A stretch of DNA of 64,000 bases from Siphonodentalium dalli (Eukaryota > Mollusca > Scaphopoda > Gadilida > Siphonodentaliidae): NCBI GenBank assembly GCA_032622095.1, contig CP136063.1:117076723-117140722 (forward strand), given 5' to 3'. The position numbers and the translations under genes were made by a program. Below, in pieces: positions 1 through 11,416 of this stretch. The notes under the pieces are model-generated. The model saw nothing but the letters and a program-made list of their open reading frames with translations. It was not told the origin of the DNA and did not search any database. Every line of letters starts with the position of its first letter. Within the stretch, counting starts at the first letter, position 1.

Positions 1-1790
1 AATATGGCCGCCAGCAGCCATCTTAGAATTTACTCTTTGCATGATAAATTGTTTGACACGGGCTACAGGTCGTACCTTTTGTCTGATCTTAATGAAATTT
101 GTCATGGATGTTAACAATGACATATAGATGGGAACGAGTCATTTTGGGGTCATTTTGGCCGCCAGTGGCCATCTTGGATTTCAAAATTCAATCCATTAGC
201 ACGGGCTACAGGTCCTACTGTTCATCTGATCATCATTAAATTTGTCATGGATGTTAATATTGACATGTAGATGGGAACGAGTTATTTTGGGGTCATTCGG
301 CCAAAAATATGGCCGCCAGCAGCCATCTTGGAATTTACTCTTTGCATGATAAATTGTTTGACACGGGCTACAGGTCGTACCTTTTGTCTGATCATAATGA
401 AATTTGTCATGGATATTAACAATGACATATAGATGGGAACGAGTCATTTTGGGGTCATTCGGCCATAAAACAAGGCCGCGGGCAGCCATCTTGGATTTTA
501 CTCGTTGCATGACTAAATCCGTTGGCATGGGCTACAGGTCATACATTTGGTCGGATCATTGTGAAATTTGTTTTGGGTGTTGACATTGACATATAGATGG
601 GAGCGAGTCATTTTGGGATCATTTGGCAAAAAAACATGACCGCCAGTGGCCATCTTGGATTTCAAAATTCAATCCATTAGTACGGGCTACATGCGGGAGT
701 ATTCGTTTTTTGTCGTGGAAGTTAATATTGACATGTAGATGGGAACGAGTCATTCGGCCAAAAAAAATTGCCACCGGCAGCCATCTTGGATTTTACTCTT
801 TGTATGACTAAATCCTTTGGCATGGGCTACAGGTCGTACATATGGTCTGATCATTATGAAATTTGTCATGGCTGTTGACATGTAGATAGGAAACGAGTCA
901 CTTTGGGGTCATTCCGCAAAAAACATGGCCGATGGTGGCCATCTTGGATTTTACTCTTTGCATGACTAAATCCGTTGGCATGGGCTACAGGTCATACCTT
1001 TAATCGGATCATTATGAAATTTGTCATGGTCGTTGACATTGACATGTAGATGGATAGAGTCATTTTGGGTCATTCGGCAAAAAAACATGGCAGCCAGCAG
1101 CCATCTTGGATTTCATAATTCAATCCATTAGCACGGGCTACAGGCGGGAGTGGTTATCTGATCATCATGAAATTTGTCGTGGAATTTAATATTGACATGT
1201 AGATGGGAACGAGTCATTTTTGGGTCATTCGGCCAAAAAACATTGCCGTCGGCAGCCATCTTGGATTTTACTCTTTGTATGACTAAATCCTTTGACACAG
1301 GCTACAGGTCGTATCTTTGGTAGGATCTTCAGGAAATATGTCATGGATGTTAACATTGACATGTAGATGGGAAAGACTCATTTTGGGGTCATTTGGCTAA
1401 AAACTATGGCTGCCAGCGGCCATCTTGTGTTTCAAAATTCAATCCATTAGTACGGCTATCAATCCATTAGTACGGCTTCAGACCGTACTGTTTGTCTGAT
1501 CATCATGAAAATTATCATTTATGTTAATATTGACATGTCGATGGGAACGAGTCATTTTGTGGTCATTCGACCAAAATACATAGCCGCCAGCAGCCATTTT
1601 GGAATTAACTCTTTGTATGACTAAATCCTTTGGCACGGGCTACAGGCCGTATCTTTGTTCCGATCATTATGAAATTTGTCATGGCTGTTAACATGACATG
1701 TAGATGGGAACGAGTCATTTTGGGATCATTCAGTCATAAAATATATCCGCTGTCAGCCATCTTGGATTTTAATCTTTGCATGACTAAATC
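1..1790 (+). repeat. About 160-bp tandem array with B-A-A higher-order pattern
   Basis: Two monomer types are visible. Type A reads TTTTACTCTTTGCATGAC after the CCATCTTGG box; type B reads TTTCAAAATTCAATCCATTA. B monomers occur near 180, 660, 1110 and 1428, mostly with two A monomers between them, giving a three-monomer unit of roughly 480 bp that decays toward the right. Monomers are clearly diverged from each other, so the array is not freshly amplified. Confidence 0.85.
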
Positions 1791-2140
1791 CTTTTTGTTT
1801 TTTTGTCTATCATATATAAACACTTATTGATATGCATGTACTGTATGGTGTGCAAGGAGAGTGCATGGTTAGTATGCAATGACCCCATCGGCCCCACATG
1901 TGGTGTCATTCTAGTTATTAACATGATTGTTTTTGTAATACTTACATATATGTTTGTATGACATCACTGTATATAATGTACATCTTGAATTTTACTTTTA
2001 TATATATCTCTTCATGTTGATAATCTAGTATTTCTTAGACATTTTAACTTTCCGCATTCCTAATCGCTCCATTGACTGTAACACATGAACTTATTCCCCT
2101 TCCAAGTTGAGCTACAGTGTTATTGACACTTTCATTTATG
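1..2140 (+). mobile_element. Pearl-like tandem-repeat element, right part (family 1, copy A)
   Basis: The left end lies outside the window. Bases 1 to about 1790 are tandem units of about 160 bp containing CAGCCATCTTGGATTTTAC, CGGGCTACAGGTC, GAAATTTGTCATGG and TGACATGTAGATGGGAACG. A unique tail follows and ends at the hairpin AGTGTTATTGACACT (2116-2130) and TTTCATT. The same tail (AGTTGAGCTACAGTG) closes the copy at 15276-17843, which fixes the right boundary. The design matches what is known of bivalve pearl elements and of non-autonomous Helentrons (DINE/HINE type); the mobiliser is inferred. ORFs here are artefacts of open repeat units. Confidence 0.75.
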
Positions 2141-3317
2141 TAATTTTTAAATGCGTAAGCACCGGAACTAAGAGTCGGCCAGATTCGTTCGATGAAAGTT
2201 ATGATATGATTCATCATATATGATGATGATGAATACATGTGTATAGAGTTACATGTGTTCGTGGAAACGAGTCGATAAACCTTCATATCGCTCAGTAGGG
2301 GGAAGTTATATCATCGACTGTGTGTGTGTATGCACTTAACTTCCTGATGCACATGTACGGCATTCAAACGCGGGTGTGAACACCGTGTACTTACAGGGGT
2401 TTGTGTAGAAACGTTTGGCAAAATTGCAAATAAAATGCGTTGATGAATATTTATGATCCGTTGATTGTGGTGTGTAGTTGATGGTAGTTGTGGTGATTAA
2501 CAAGCTTGGTGAATTGGCACTTTGGTTTGTTTCCTTCGACGTAATCCAGCTAGTGAAATCGGTATGGATAATACTGGTTTACTTTCAATATATTTTAATC
2601 TAACCAAAAATATATATACATAGGGATCAGGGTTCAAGTTACATAACTTACAACTTGCTCCACTACTGATAAAATTATAAAATATACATAGCAGATATAG
2701 CACAACATGTTCATAAACAGGAGTGCAGAGTGTACATGTGCTGCGGGTGTCTGTATTCCAAAAGCCTAGAATTCAGTGAGTTTGACGCTTTGTTTTTAGC
2801 TATATACGATTGAGTGATGCGGAAAGGAGTAGTGTTCTGACCGTTTGATATACCTTTAATTATTTGCTTCTAATAAAGGAAAGCCATTAATATATACATA
2901 TATTTAGATAAACGTCAATTCTCTGTTCTATAAACAAAGGGCATGCATGGAAATAGTGATATGGATCTTCAATGTCTTAAGTTACAGCGGAAAAAAGGCG
3001 AATCGGATATGTGATTGTGAAACGTATCTGATCTGAGACCGCTACAATGATTCCGCATTTTACAGTGTATAATATTTATTTTACCTTTTTCGGTAAAAAT
3101 AAGAACGGGCTTTATTATTGCGTATTTCGTCTGTAAGTTGGATTTGAAATCTGAAATGCGTTGCTTATATACAAAGGTAGTTTGTCCCATCCCAGAAAAA
3201 CTGATGGGGGAATGAATGCTTAAAGTGTTCATAATTTGGAAATCTACATTTTGTTCCGATCGTTCGCCGAAATACTCATTTACGTCGAACTACGCTTGCA
3301 TTATATATTCTTATCTA
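2141..3317. other. AT-rich stretch, no gene recognised
   Basis: I see no exon with splice signals and no tandem array. The only structure is an inverted-repeat arm at 2498-2572, which pairs with 4004-4080 (TTTCCTTCGACGTAATCCAG against CTGGTTTACTTCGAAGGAAA). The short ORFs have no recognisable content. Confidence 0.5.
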
Positions 3318-4080
3318 TAGCGCCCCTTAATTACTATTTATTTGGATTCGGGGATAAACAATACTTGATTCGAGTCGTGGAACCTACCTATCAAAGCTCA
3401 GAGTTATTAGATATCGATTTTTGAAATCTATTATTTTTCACCATCGAGACTTATAAGTGGCACAGTAAAAAGTCGATTAACGGACGGTCTCGGACCAAAT
3501 GGCGGATGAAGATGGATAACTCTAAAATCAAGAGCCTTTTGTTGATAATAAGGCCAAATTTCGTCGAACAACATGTTGATAAATAATTCTGGCAATTTTA
3601 TACTATAGTTAATAGTTATTTTTGGGCATTTAATCCATTCTGATAACTGAAGCGGCGTTGCTTTTGGAATCGGATTATATACCTTTAAATTACGCACATG
3701 ACATGCCGTGTTACCTCTCATTTGATATGTGTGTAAGACCCGAAATATTACGCCGTTCGCGTAATCTTTTGAAATTATGCAAACATTGTGATAAAAATTA
3801 TTATTATTGTTCACAATAAATTACTACTCTTGTGGAGTTCAAAACAAATATATAATTTTCTATGGAATAGACCGGGTTATTGTCACAATTGGTACATTTT
3901 ATTACCAAATACCATTATTTGTGATTTTAGATGAGCGTGTGATTTACGATTAAAGCAGAATTATCCCTACTGATTTCACTAACTGCTGGACGACGTAAAC
4001 CATTATTATCCCTATACCGATTTCACTAGCTGGTTTACTTCGAAGGAAACATGAACCAGTACGCCTTGTCAATTACAAGA
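2498..4080. repeat. Inverted-repeat pair (arms 2498-2572 and 4004-4080)
   Basis: The right arm reads ATTATCCCTATACCGATTTC then ACTAGCTGG and on to GAAGGAAACATGAACC. The left arm is its reverse complement with a few substitutions. Just before the right arm, 3961-3995 holds a second, degenerate direct copy of its beginning (TTATCCCTACTGATTTCAC). The 1.4-kb interior contains an unrelated TTAA MITE. This is probably a foldback element or two opposed copies of one short repeat. Confidence 0.6.
3318..3684 (-). mobile_element. TTAA MITE, AGGTACTCAATCC family, diverged copy
   Basis: Read on the minus strand it matches the copies at 28848 and 31300: diagnostic blocks are TTGATTCGAGTCGTGGAACC, CATCTTCATCCGCCATTTGG (minus) and ACTGAAGCGGC. 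The right limit CGGATTATATACCT is followed by TTAA at 3685-3688. About 50 bp near that end are missing relative to the other copies. The 127-residue minus-strand ORF across it is an artefact of the repeat. Confidence 0.75.
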
Positions 4081-4775
4081 CATCTGCTTAACTGTGGCCA
4101 ATGAACTGATGCACTGGATTTTTAAATCCTGAACTGTTATGGAGGTATGTCAAATGGTGTTCTCTTCCTGTGTTTCATTATACACCGTCGATTACAAGTC
4201 ATTTGCCTCACCTACACCTGACTATTTTCGTTACAATTGAGTTAAACTACGTTCTGGATAATATGATTAACTGCATCCGATGTATTGTTGAATGGAATGT
4301 GGTACTGCTGAACTGGGGTGGAGGTCGGTCGAATGGAGTTCCCTCCGGGTATGATATAACATATATTACACGGTTAATAATTACATACCACCTGAACGAA
4401 AGTGTCTATTTATAGAATCTAAAAATGACTTAGAATTTCTATTTGCCGTAAGACATATCGCCGACATGCACCAGAACCTAAGAAATTCGCCCACAGAAAA
4501 CAGCCCGAGGGAACCCCTACTATTGAACAGCTTCGTGGTTTATTGTCTGAAACAAATAGCAGAATCCCGTTCTTTCAAAAAGTATCACGTCTTTGTATGC
4601 CAACCACAAATCGTAGCCAATCAGAAAATATTCGTGTGAATTGTTTATTCGAGGCGTTGGCGGTAATGTCTGCAGTAAAGGCTTATATATGCCCAGCTGT
4701 TTAATAGTTTGGCTTAACTCGGACTGTGCATGCTCAGGCATCAGACATACATCAGCTGGGTGGTTTCTTTTCCAG
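3689..4775. other. Non-coding stretch, likely intron upstream of the 4776 exon
   Basis: Apart from the inverted-repeat arm ending at 4080, I see nothing repetitive or coding. It ends in the pyrimidine-rich tract TGGTTTCTTTTCCAG, the acceptor of the following exon, so it is most simply the 3' part of an intron. Confidence 0.5.
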
Positions 4776-5140
4776 GGGAAACCACGACCGCTCCACCCAC
4801 TGTTAGTGTGACGTCATCGGGGCCTGTTGAATCGACTTCCACAGGTAACGAGGGTTTGTCTGATGAAATTCTTGCTGCTGCCATTTCCGGTGGCGTTGGT
4901 GGTGTCATTGTCATATTCGTTGTAATCGGTGTGATATATATATATTACAAGAAGCAACCAACGCATAGCCCAGCACCAGTAATTGGTGCAAATGACGAAA
5001 ATGTGGTAAATGGGCGTGATAACCCATCATTTATTGGGAATGAAGGGAAAACCAAGCCAGCACAAGTAGATGACTATGACGACAAGCTCTCACCCGATAA
5101 CAATTCGAAAATGAACGAAATCATATTAGAACGGCTATAA
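4776..5140 (+). CDS. Terminal exon 1 of a single-pass membrane protein (stalk, TM helix, short acidic tail)
   Basis: The acceptor TTTCTTTTCCAG ends at 4775. The exon starts with the last two bases of a codon (intron phase 1) and runs 120 codons to TAA at 5138-5140. Residues 1-28, counted from the first full codon, are Ser/Thr/Pro-rich (ETTTAPPTVSVTSS), like an O-glycosylated stalk. Residues 31-57 are a hydrophobic helix (VGGVIVIFVVIGVIYIYY) followed by KK, a stop-transfer signal giving a cytoplasmic C terminus. The 63-residue tail is polar and acidic (VDDYDDKLSPD). No enzymatic domain is present, and the upstream exons are not in the window. Phase-1 introns are usual between extracellular modules. 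The exon at 39412 has the same phase and a similar membrane region (KKQP then T, P, A, V). The receptor family is not recognised. An expressed gene is likely but unproven. Confidence 0.72.
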
Positions 5141-5304
5141 ATTATGTAATATAATTTATACTATTCCATACCCGTTTATTTGCAAACGCATTTAAGGGAA
5201 TCCGTACCGTTGGATACAATTTTTGTCTACCACTCTAGTGGTATACGGAAACGGAACTATTTTACCGGTCTGTAGCGCACGCGCAAGACTTTTTTTTCTT
5301 AGAC
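5141..5304 (+). other. Probable 3' UTR start of terminal exon 1
   Basis: AT-rich sequence directly after the stop codon. The nearest AATAAA is at 5546-5551, inside the repeat array that follows, so the real transcript end cannot be placed. A G13 tract lies at about 5317. Confidence 0.35.
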
Positions 5305-6870
5305 TCTGTTCGTAGGGGGGGGGGGGGGGCATATTGGATGCCATCTCGGATCTTAAAGTTTTCTCAAAACTGATTTTATACGATATCCGATAGGGTATTC
5401 TGAAGTCAAAATCGCTCTCAGCTTAATTATTCTGGAACAACCTCTTTTGCGACTATTGCGACCGTGTACCGTAAGTGTACGAAATGATGGCCGAGCCCGA
5501 ATAGTTAATATTTGCCAACCCTCAGGAAGCTTCCAAAAGATTGGAAATAAACCAAGGCTCCATTATTATAAATATTAGTTTTGATGTATATAAGGCACAT
5601 AGATTAGCCAACTATCAACTGCATCCACCGGTCACAACTTCCATTATATGACAAGCTGGGCAGAATCTACCATTTTCGTTTTGGAAGCCATATTAGATAA
5701 CATTTATTATTTCTTTTGGTCCATTTGAGATGGAATGTTCACAAATAAAAGAAACGCTCAAATGTTTTGTAGACAAGATCTGCTCATCCCTAAATATCAA
5801 ATGTGACCAGAACCCCAAAGCCGATTTTGGTTAAATTTCATACCGCATTCGTTAGAACTAATGAATGAAGGACCGGAGTAAACTATGACTTAAACGATTA
5901 CACATGACATTGCTGGAATGATCACGACCATTGAAAGAGTATACCCATTGTACCCCAGTTCAGAGAGCAATAAGTGATAAAAAGAGTGATGGAGAGTAGT
6001 ATTATTCACATTGGGTGGCCATTTTGGCAGCCATTTGGGTACTGATTTTTTAGTTTTTCCATAGAGCTAGCATAATCGCATCATAAAGAGGTATACATTC
6101 GTATCTATTTAGTCAATTTTATTCATCAACCACTACTTATAATCGATTGAATGACACTCTGGGCAATATCCGCCATTTTCCATATTTTGACAGCCAAAAA
6201 TGGCAGCCATTTTGAGACAATGCGCCAATTTGGGTTTCATTTAATTGAAGTATTCATAGATAATGGTATGTTCAACTTACGTTGAACTGTTCTGTCCATT
6301 TCTTGTTGATATATGACTGGAATCCCAATGTTGATTTTTGTGAAATTGTATACCGCGTTCTGTAAAATCGAATTTTTCAGGGTGTGGATGAGTCTGGGAC
6401 CCCATTTGTAATATCTTTCATTGCTCCAATGCTGAATTAACATGAATAAGACTAAGCAAAGTCCCCAGTCTGAACCATTATCAAACAACAGGAACTGATA
6501 TTTAAGATATTAGGCAAAAACTTAAAATTTTCGAGTTTAGGCCGCCATTTTGGCGGCCATCTGGGACGATGAGCTCCATTTTTGCCATAAACTGGTGGCA
6601 TAATATTTTAATTTCGCAAAAATATATACATTTGCATATATATCACAACATTTGTAATCACTATAATCGAATTAATCTCACTCAGAATCTCTTTTGACTA
6701 TCGGTGGCCATGTTGGACGCCATCTTGTATCCTGGATTTTCCCCAAAGCGGATTTTGGATATGTTGTACCAGAGATTCTCCCGCGTTGAATGACACCAAA
6801 ATCGCTACTTTACCAATTTCTTCTGGGTCAACCCCCTTTTTTGCGTACCACGACCATACTATTATAATTA
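5305..6870. repeat. Ancient degenerate array with GCCATTTTGG boxes
   Basis: Diverged units can be paired by eye. The block at 5650-5870 matches 6150-6370 (CCAATGTTGATTTTTGTGAA against CCAAAGCCGATTTTGGTTAA, then ATACCGC-TTCGT). The block at 5335-5470 matches 6705-6840 (GTCAAAATCGCT against ACCAAAATCGCT, then TCTGG and CAACC). The best preserved pieces are boxes such as GGCCGCCATTTTGGCGGCC (6539-6558) and GCAGCCATTTTGAG. It is probably an old relative of the pearl-like cores. Confidence 0.6.
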
Positions 6871-7936
6871 CCTCCGAAGTTTTATATTTAACCGTTAACT
6901 CTAGATGAAATTGTTTTTTTAAGTTTTGCATTATATGGAATTAACGGAAATGCATAACAGCGGTTATTTGCAATTTGCTATAATTTATGCTAAACGGTGC
7001 TATGATTTGACCAAAGATCGAAGAAGTACGCATGGTGCTACTATTAATTTAGCAGGTTATGATTTGAGTAATTCCTTCCATTTCAATCATCTGCCCTTGT
7101 ATCACAGGCATTTGTCAAAACAAAACAAAAATATAAAAATATATAAAGGTAACTATCAAGGCTGATAGTGAAAATAGGAGGTCAAAAATCATCCTCACAA
7201 AAGCAACATTTTTTATCAAATTGATCTGGAATTCTAGCATTATGTGCCCAAGTAATCATATTTTTGGTTAAAGTTGAGCTTTCCGTCGTACTTTATACAA
7301 GTGAGCATAGAAAATCATTCGAAGTTGTCAATGAAATTTATTTTGTGGTACCCGAAACGTCCGTCCAATGAAAAATCAAAAAATCAAATAATCCAACCCC
7401 TAAATCACCCAAGTCTATACTATTATCATCAAACTAAATAGCCATATTGTCAACAGACGTTGTTTCATGAAGTACAGCTAATTTGGGCTGGTACTCAACA
7501 TACATCGAGTTTAATAACGATTTATGTCCTTTTTTTTCGTCAGTTTTACAGATTTCTTTTCGCGGGAGGCCATTTTTGCAAAACTGAAAGCGAAACTAAC
7601 TTGAACCTTATTAAATTAATTTAATATCTCTCTTTTAATTGATATCCGTCATTCTTAATGACAAAAATCATGCGGTGGATATATAATACCCACCAGATAA
7701 GGAATTAGATAAAACATTTTTTTATCGATGTAAAATTATTTTATTTTGGAGTCATTTACTGCAGCGTTTCTCGAGTTTGTTTCGCGGCCGATTGCTTCGA
7801 AACCTGTTAACCTGTCATATATATTGCTATATTATGTCTATTGTATATATACTTCTAGTTAATATCTCAATATCCTTTATGTAATATGTAATGTATTTAC
7901 TTGGATGAGAGAATATAGCATATAGATCTCGTCTTT
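6871..7936. other. AT-rich stretch, no gene recognised
   Basis: I see no repeat shared with the rest of the window and no credible exon. The ORF at 6926-7165 lacks any recognisable motif. Confidence 0.45.
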
Positions 7937-10117
7937 TTATGTGTACCCATACCATGTATGGTACACATAATGCCGACGTCCGGATCAACCATCCGTCGTT
8001 CGTCCGTCCGTCCGTTCGCCTGTCCGTCCGTCCGTCTGTCCGTCCGTCCGTCTGTCTGTCCGTAGACACTTGCTATCCGATTCAATTATTCGAATATTTT
8101 CTATCGGATCGTGTTCAAATTTTATGTGCATGTTTATGATAACACACTCCTCACCTGTATAGTTTTTGGTATCGATCGGATCGGTTGATCGGTTTAGAAA
8201 TTATTAACACTTTGCATCCGCACATAGGCATGAGCTATCCGATGATGTAACCAAAGTATTTTTTGTCCGATTGTTTTCATATCTGATATGTAGGTTTATG
8301 ATGACACCCCTCACCTGTATAGTTTTTGGTATCGATTAGTTGATCAGTTTAGAAAATAATTAACCCTTCACACACATGCTATCCAATGCAATAAGTTGAA
8401 CATATTTCTTCTGATCTGCCTCATATTTCTTACCTAGGTTTTTCTTAGCATGGTCTTCATCTGTATGGTTTTTGGTATCGTTTAGTTAACCCTTTCTGCT
8501 CTTGTTTTTAAATAGAATTAATCCCAGCTGTGTTGACTTAAATATTTTTCATCTGATCAGCACCAAATTTGGTACATATGGTCCTCACCCCAAAATACAG
8601 ATCAGGTTCAAATTTGAGTTTGATCTGGTATATTTTAACAGAGTTTGGCCATTTAAAATTCAAGTAGCTGATAATCTAACTAATGCCTGCAGACACAGTG
8701 AGCTTAGAAGAGGAGATCTTATTACACAGCCAGTGTCTTATTGGAAACGAGTTTTGTTTAGCTTGACTTAGATAAATACCATGGCTCACAGAGTCAAATC
8801 TCTTTAGACACATATCACAGTGATATGGGTTCTCTCCTGTATTGACCAGAACACCTGATCAAACAAATCTCTCAACACTAATAAAATTTCTCTCCTGACT
8901 TTCAGACTCTATCACACACAGTGGGCTAGCATCTCTAAAACAAATGTCAAAACCATGATTGATGACTCTCTGGTCCATTCTGTGTTCTGTACAAAATTAA
9001 GTTAACCCCTTTGTTGAAACAGGTTCATGACACTTAGAGACTGACTTATTGTATGGGTTTCTAAATCCAATGACATGCTTTTTATAGGCTTTTTGTGTTT
9101 ATCAGTTCATTAGTGTGGGTAAGATTAACCCCATTCTATCCGATTTTATGACTCAAATATTTCCATTGATTATGTTATAGTTCTTGGCATAGTTTATGAT
9201 AACACACCCCTAACCTGCACAGTGAGGGTCATTTGGTTTATTTGCCAATCCTGTTGACACAATGTGATAACTAAATATTTTTCACTTGATCACTATATAA
9301 ATAATTGCATCCATGTTAATGATGAAACATTCTTCACCTGTATAACTTTTGGTATCGATAGAATGATTTTGATAATATATTAACCGTAACTTCAATTATA
9401 TTTCCGCTGTTTAGATACATTTTATCTTTCCAATGATCAGCTTAGAAGAAAATTAACCCACCAAATTCCATAGTCATACAGTATGCTATCCAATGTAATG
9501 AATCTAATATTTTCAATCTGACCAATCTCATATCCTACCTCTAGCTATCTGAAAATTCTGTCTAAATACATTTTATATCCAATCATTATCAATCATTTTA
9601 TATCCAGGTCTATACACCCCTCACTTGTATAGTTGTTCAGGTATTGATTAGTTTTTGAATCGGGAACTATTAACTCTTTTGTCCCATCTAAATGATCCCA
9701 ATAATTTTTAATATGCAGCTAACACAAAACATAATAAAAAAATAACAATATTAAAAAAATCATAATATGTTATGTCTCACAGTGTAATAAGCAAATAAAT
9801 AACTATTTTTTCTTTAACTGCTATGGTGCATCTCTCTGACTATGGATTGAGCTTAATTAGCTTTATCACTATATAAGACATATCTGTGTTGAAGTGACTT
9901 AATAGGTTGAAATGGAATGCCACATCCGTGTTCCTATTGTGTTTATGTGAGCAAGGTGCCCAATAAGTCTGATTCCACTTGTGACCTTAATAGTAAGGTG
10001 TCAATTATTGAAACTTTTGGACTCGTGAAAAGGTTGGTGTAAGGAAGTATTAAAATAGCTAATCGGTATCGCCAAGGTATGGGTTAAACATCTGCCGATC
10101 GTGATCGGCCTCTCGTT
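7937..10117 (+). mobile_element. Pearl-like element, GTGTACCCATACC family (family 2, copy B)
   Basis: It begins with the hairpin GTGTACCCATACCATGTATG and GTACAC (7941-7966), then GACGTCCGGATCAACC and a CGTCCGTC/CTGTCCGT microsatellite (7996-8062). Degenerate core units of about 150-160 bp follow, marked by CACCTGTATAGTTTTTGG at 8152 and 8312 and a weaker copy near 8460. A longer single-copy segment ends with GTATGGGTTAAACATCTG, the perfect hairpin GCCGATC-GT-GATCGGC (10094-10109) and CTCTCGTT. The same two ends occur at 22313-22791 and 29905-30751. There is no coding capacity, so it is non-autonomous. The 3' hairpin with a short tail is Helitron/Helentron-like (inference). Confidence 0.8.
7996..8062 (+). 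repeat. CGTC/CTGTC microsatellite of copy B
   Basis: A run of CGTCCGTC and CTGTCCGT tetranucleotide-type units that reads as Pro/Ser/Val/Arg repeats in one direction and Thr/Asp/Gly/Arg repeats in the other. This explains the overlapping false ORFs on both strands. Confidence 0.9.
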
Positions 10118-11416
10118 TATTTAAATGTATAAAACGTGTAACATACATAATATGTTTCGCATGAATGGTAATATATTGATTAATATTGCATTTTCTGCTA
10201 ATGTTTGTGTGTTTCATGCAGTTTCTATGATTTAGAGAGAGATATTAGAAAGACAAATAATTGTTTTGTTCCGATAAAAATGACATTCTATCATAATGGT
10301 AGTTGTAAATCTCTTTCATATGTCACATTAGTTTCCAACATTTTTTCATTGGAAGAAAGCGGATGATGATGGTAAATTTGATGTCACAATTTTTGTGTTG
10401 TATATTTGGAGATATGCATGGGATGCTACACATCTTCAGGTCGACATAATGTAGTTTGTGGTTTTGTTAATAGTTCATGATAATTCCTTACTATAATAAT
10501 TTTATTCTACATTATAATATATATATATATCTTTTGGCACAAATTATCTTGTAACATTCGTCAATCAGTTATTATGTCTTGGAAAGTATCAACCACAGTT
10601 ATCATTCAAATAATTATTAGTTTCTAGCCGTCGCTCGCTGCATCTAAGATTCCTTATTCACCCCAATTTTAAATCCGCGCATATCTTTAGTGTTAAATTG
10701 CCTATTTTCAAAAATATTTATTGTCGTCAAACAATGATGTATTGAAATTATATTTTCTCACAATTGAAACAACTAAAACCGAAAGGAATGTATTTTGTTG
10801 TATGTGTTATAGCAAATTGTCGGACACTGTTACTAATGACATGTAATTAACACGTATGTAAACTGTATTTCTGCAGACGCATTGTCTCCTAAAGCAACCG
10901 TAAGATTTAAAGATTTATGGATACTCTGAATCAGTATGAGTGTTCAGTGCCTCAAATGCGTTTGGTTCAGTGAGCATGAACTAATTCTCATTTCTTATCG
11001 AAATGGCCATGCATCGATCAGAATGGCACATTGAGAGATCAAGTTTGAAAACTGGTGCCGATTTCCCCTCATGTCATGGTTAGAACCGGTGCCAACCTCG
11101 TCTAGCCCATGCTGCGATGATCTTAACAAAGACCTAACTACCTCGGATATGGGGACATCCTTAAAAAAGGAAGCCCTTTCAACCTTGAGTTGGGAAGCGT
11201 ATCAATCAAAACCTAGGTTAGAATATTGATACAGAACGGATCTACCATTATATTGGAACAGCACAATGCACTTCCTCCGAAATTGTATCTGTGACCATAT
11301 GATAACTCGTACTGGCGTATATATATGCCGCACCACATTCTAGGGTACATGCATATCAAATGTGAACTACTTGTAGCAACCCCGCAGCTATATTAATATA
11401 TATAAGTCATACTATT
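10118..11416. other. No gene recognised; short AT microsatellite
   Basis: A TA microsatellite sits at about 10517-10530. I see no exon and no repeat shared with other parts of the window. Confidence 0.45.

Noticed and set aside
7827-8139. Overlapping RTDGRTD / VRPSVRLSV frames on both strands
   Set aside because: Both are readings of the CGTC/CTGTC microsatellite; such frames occur at every pearl-like element in the window.
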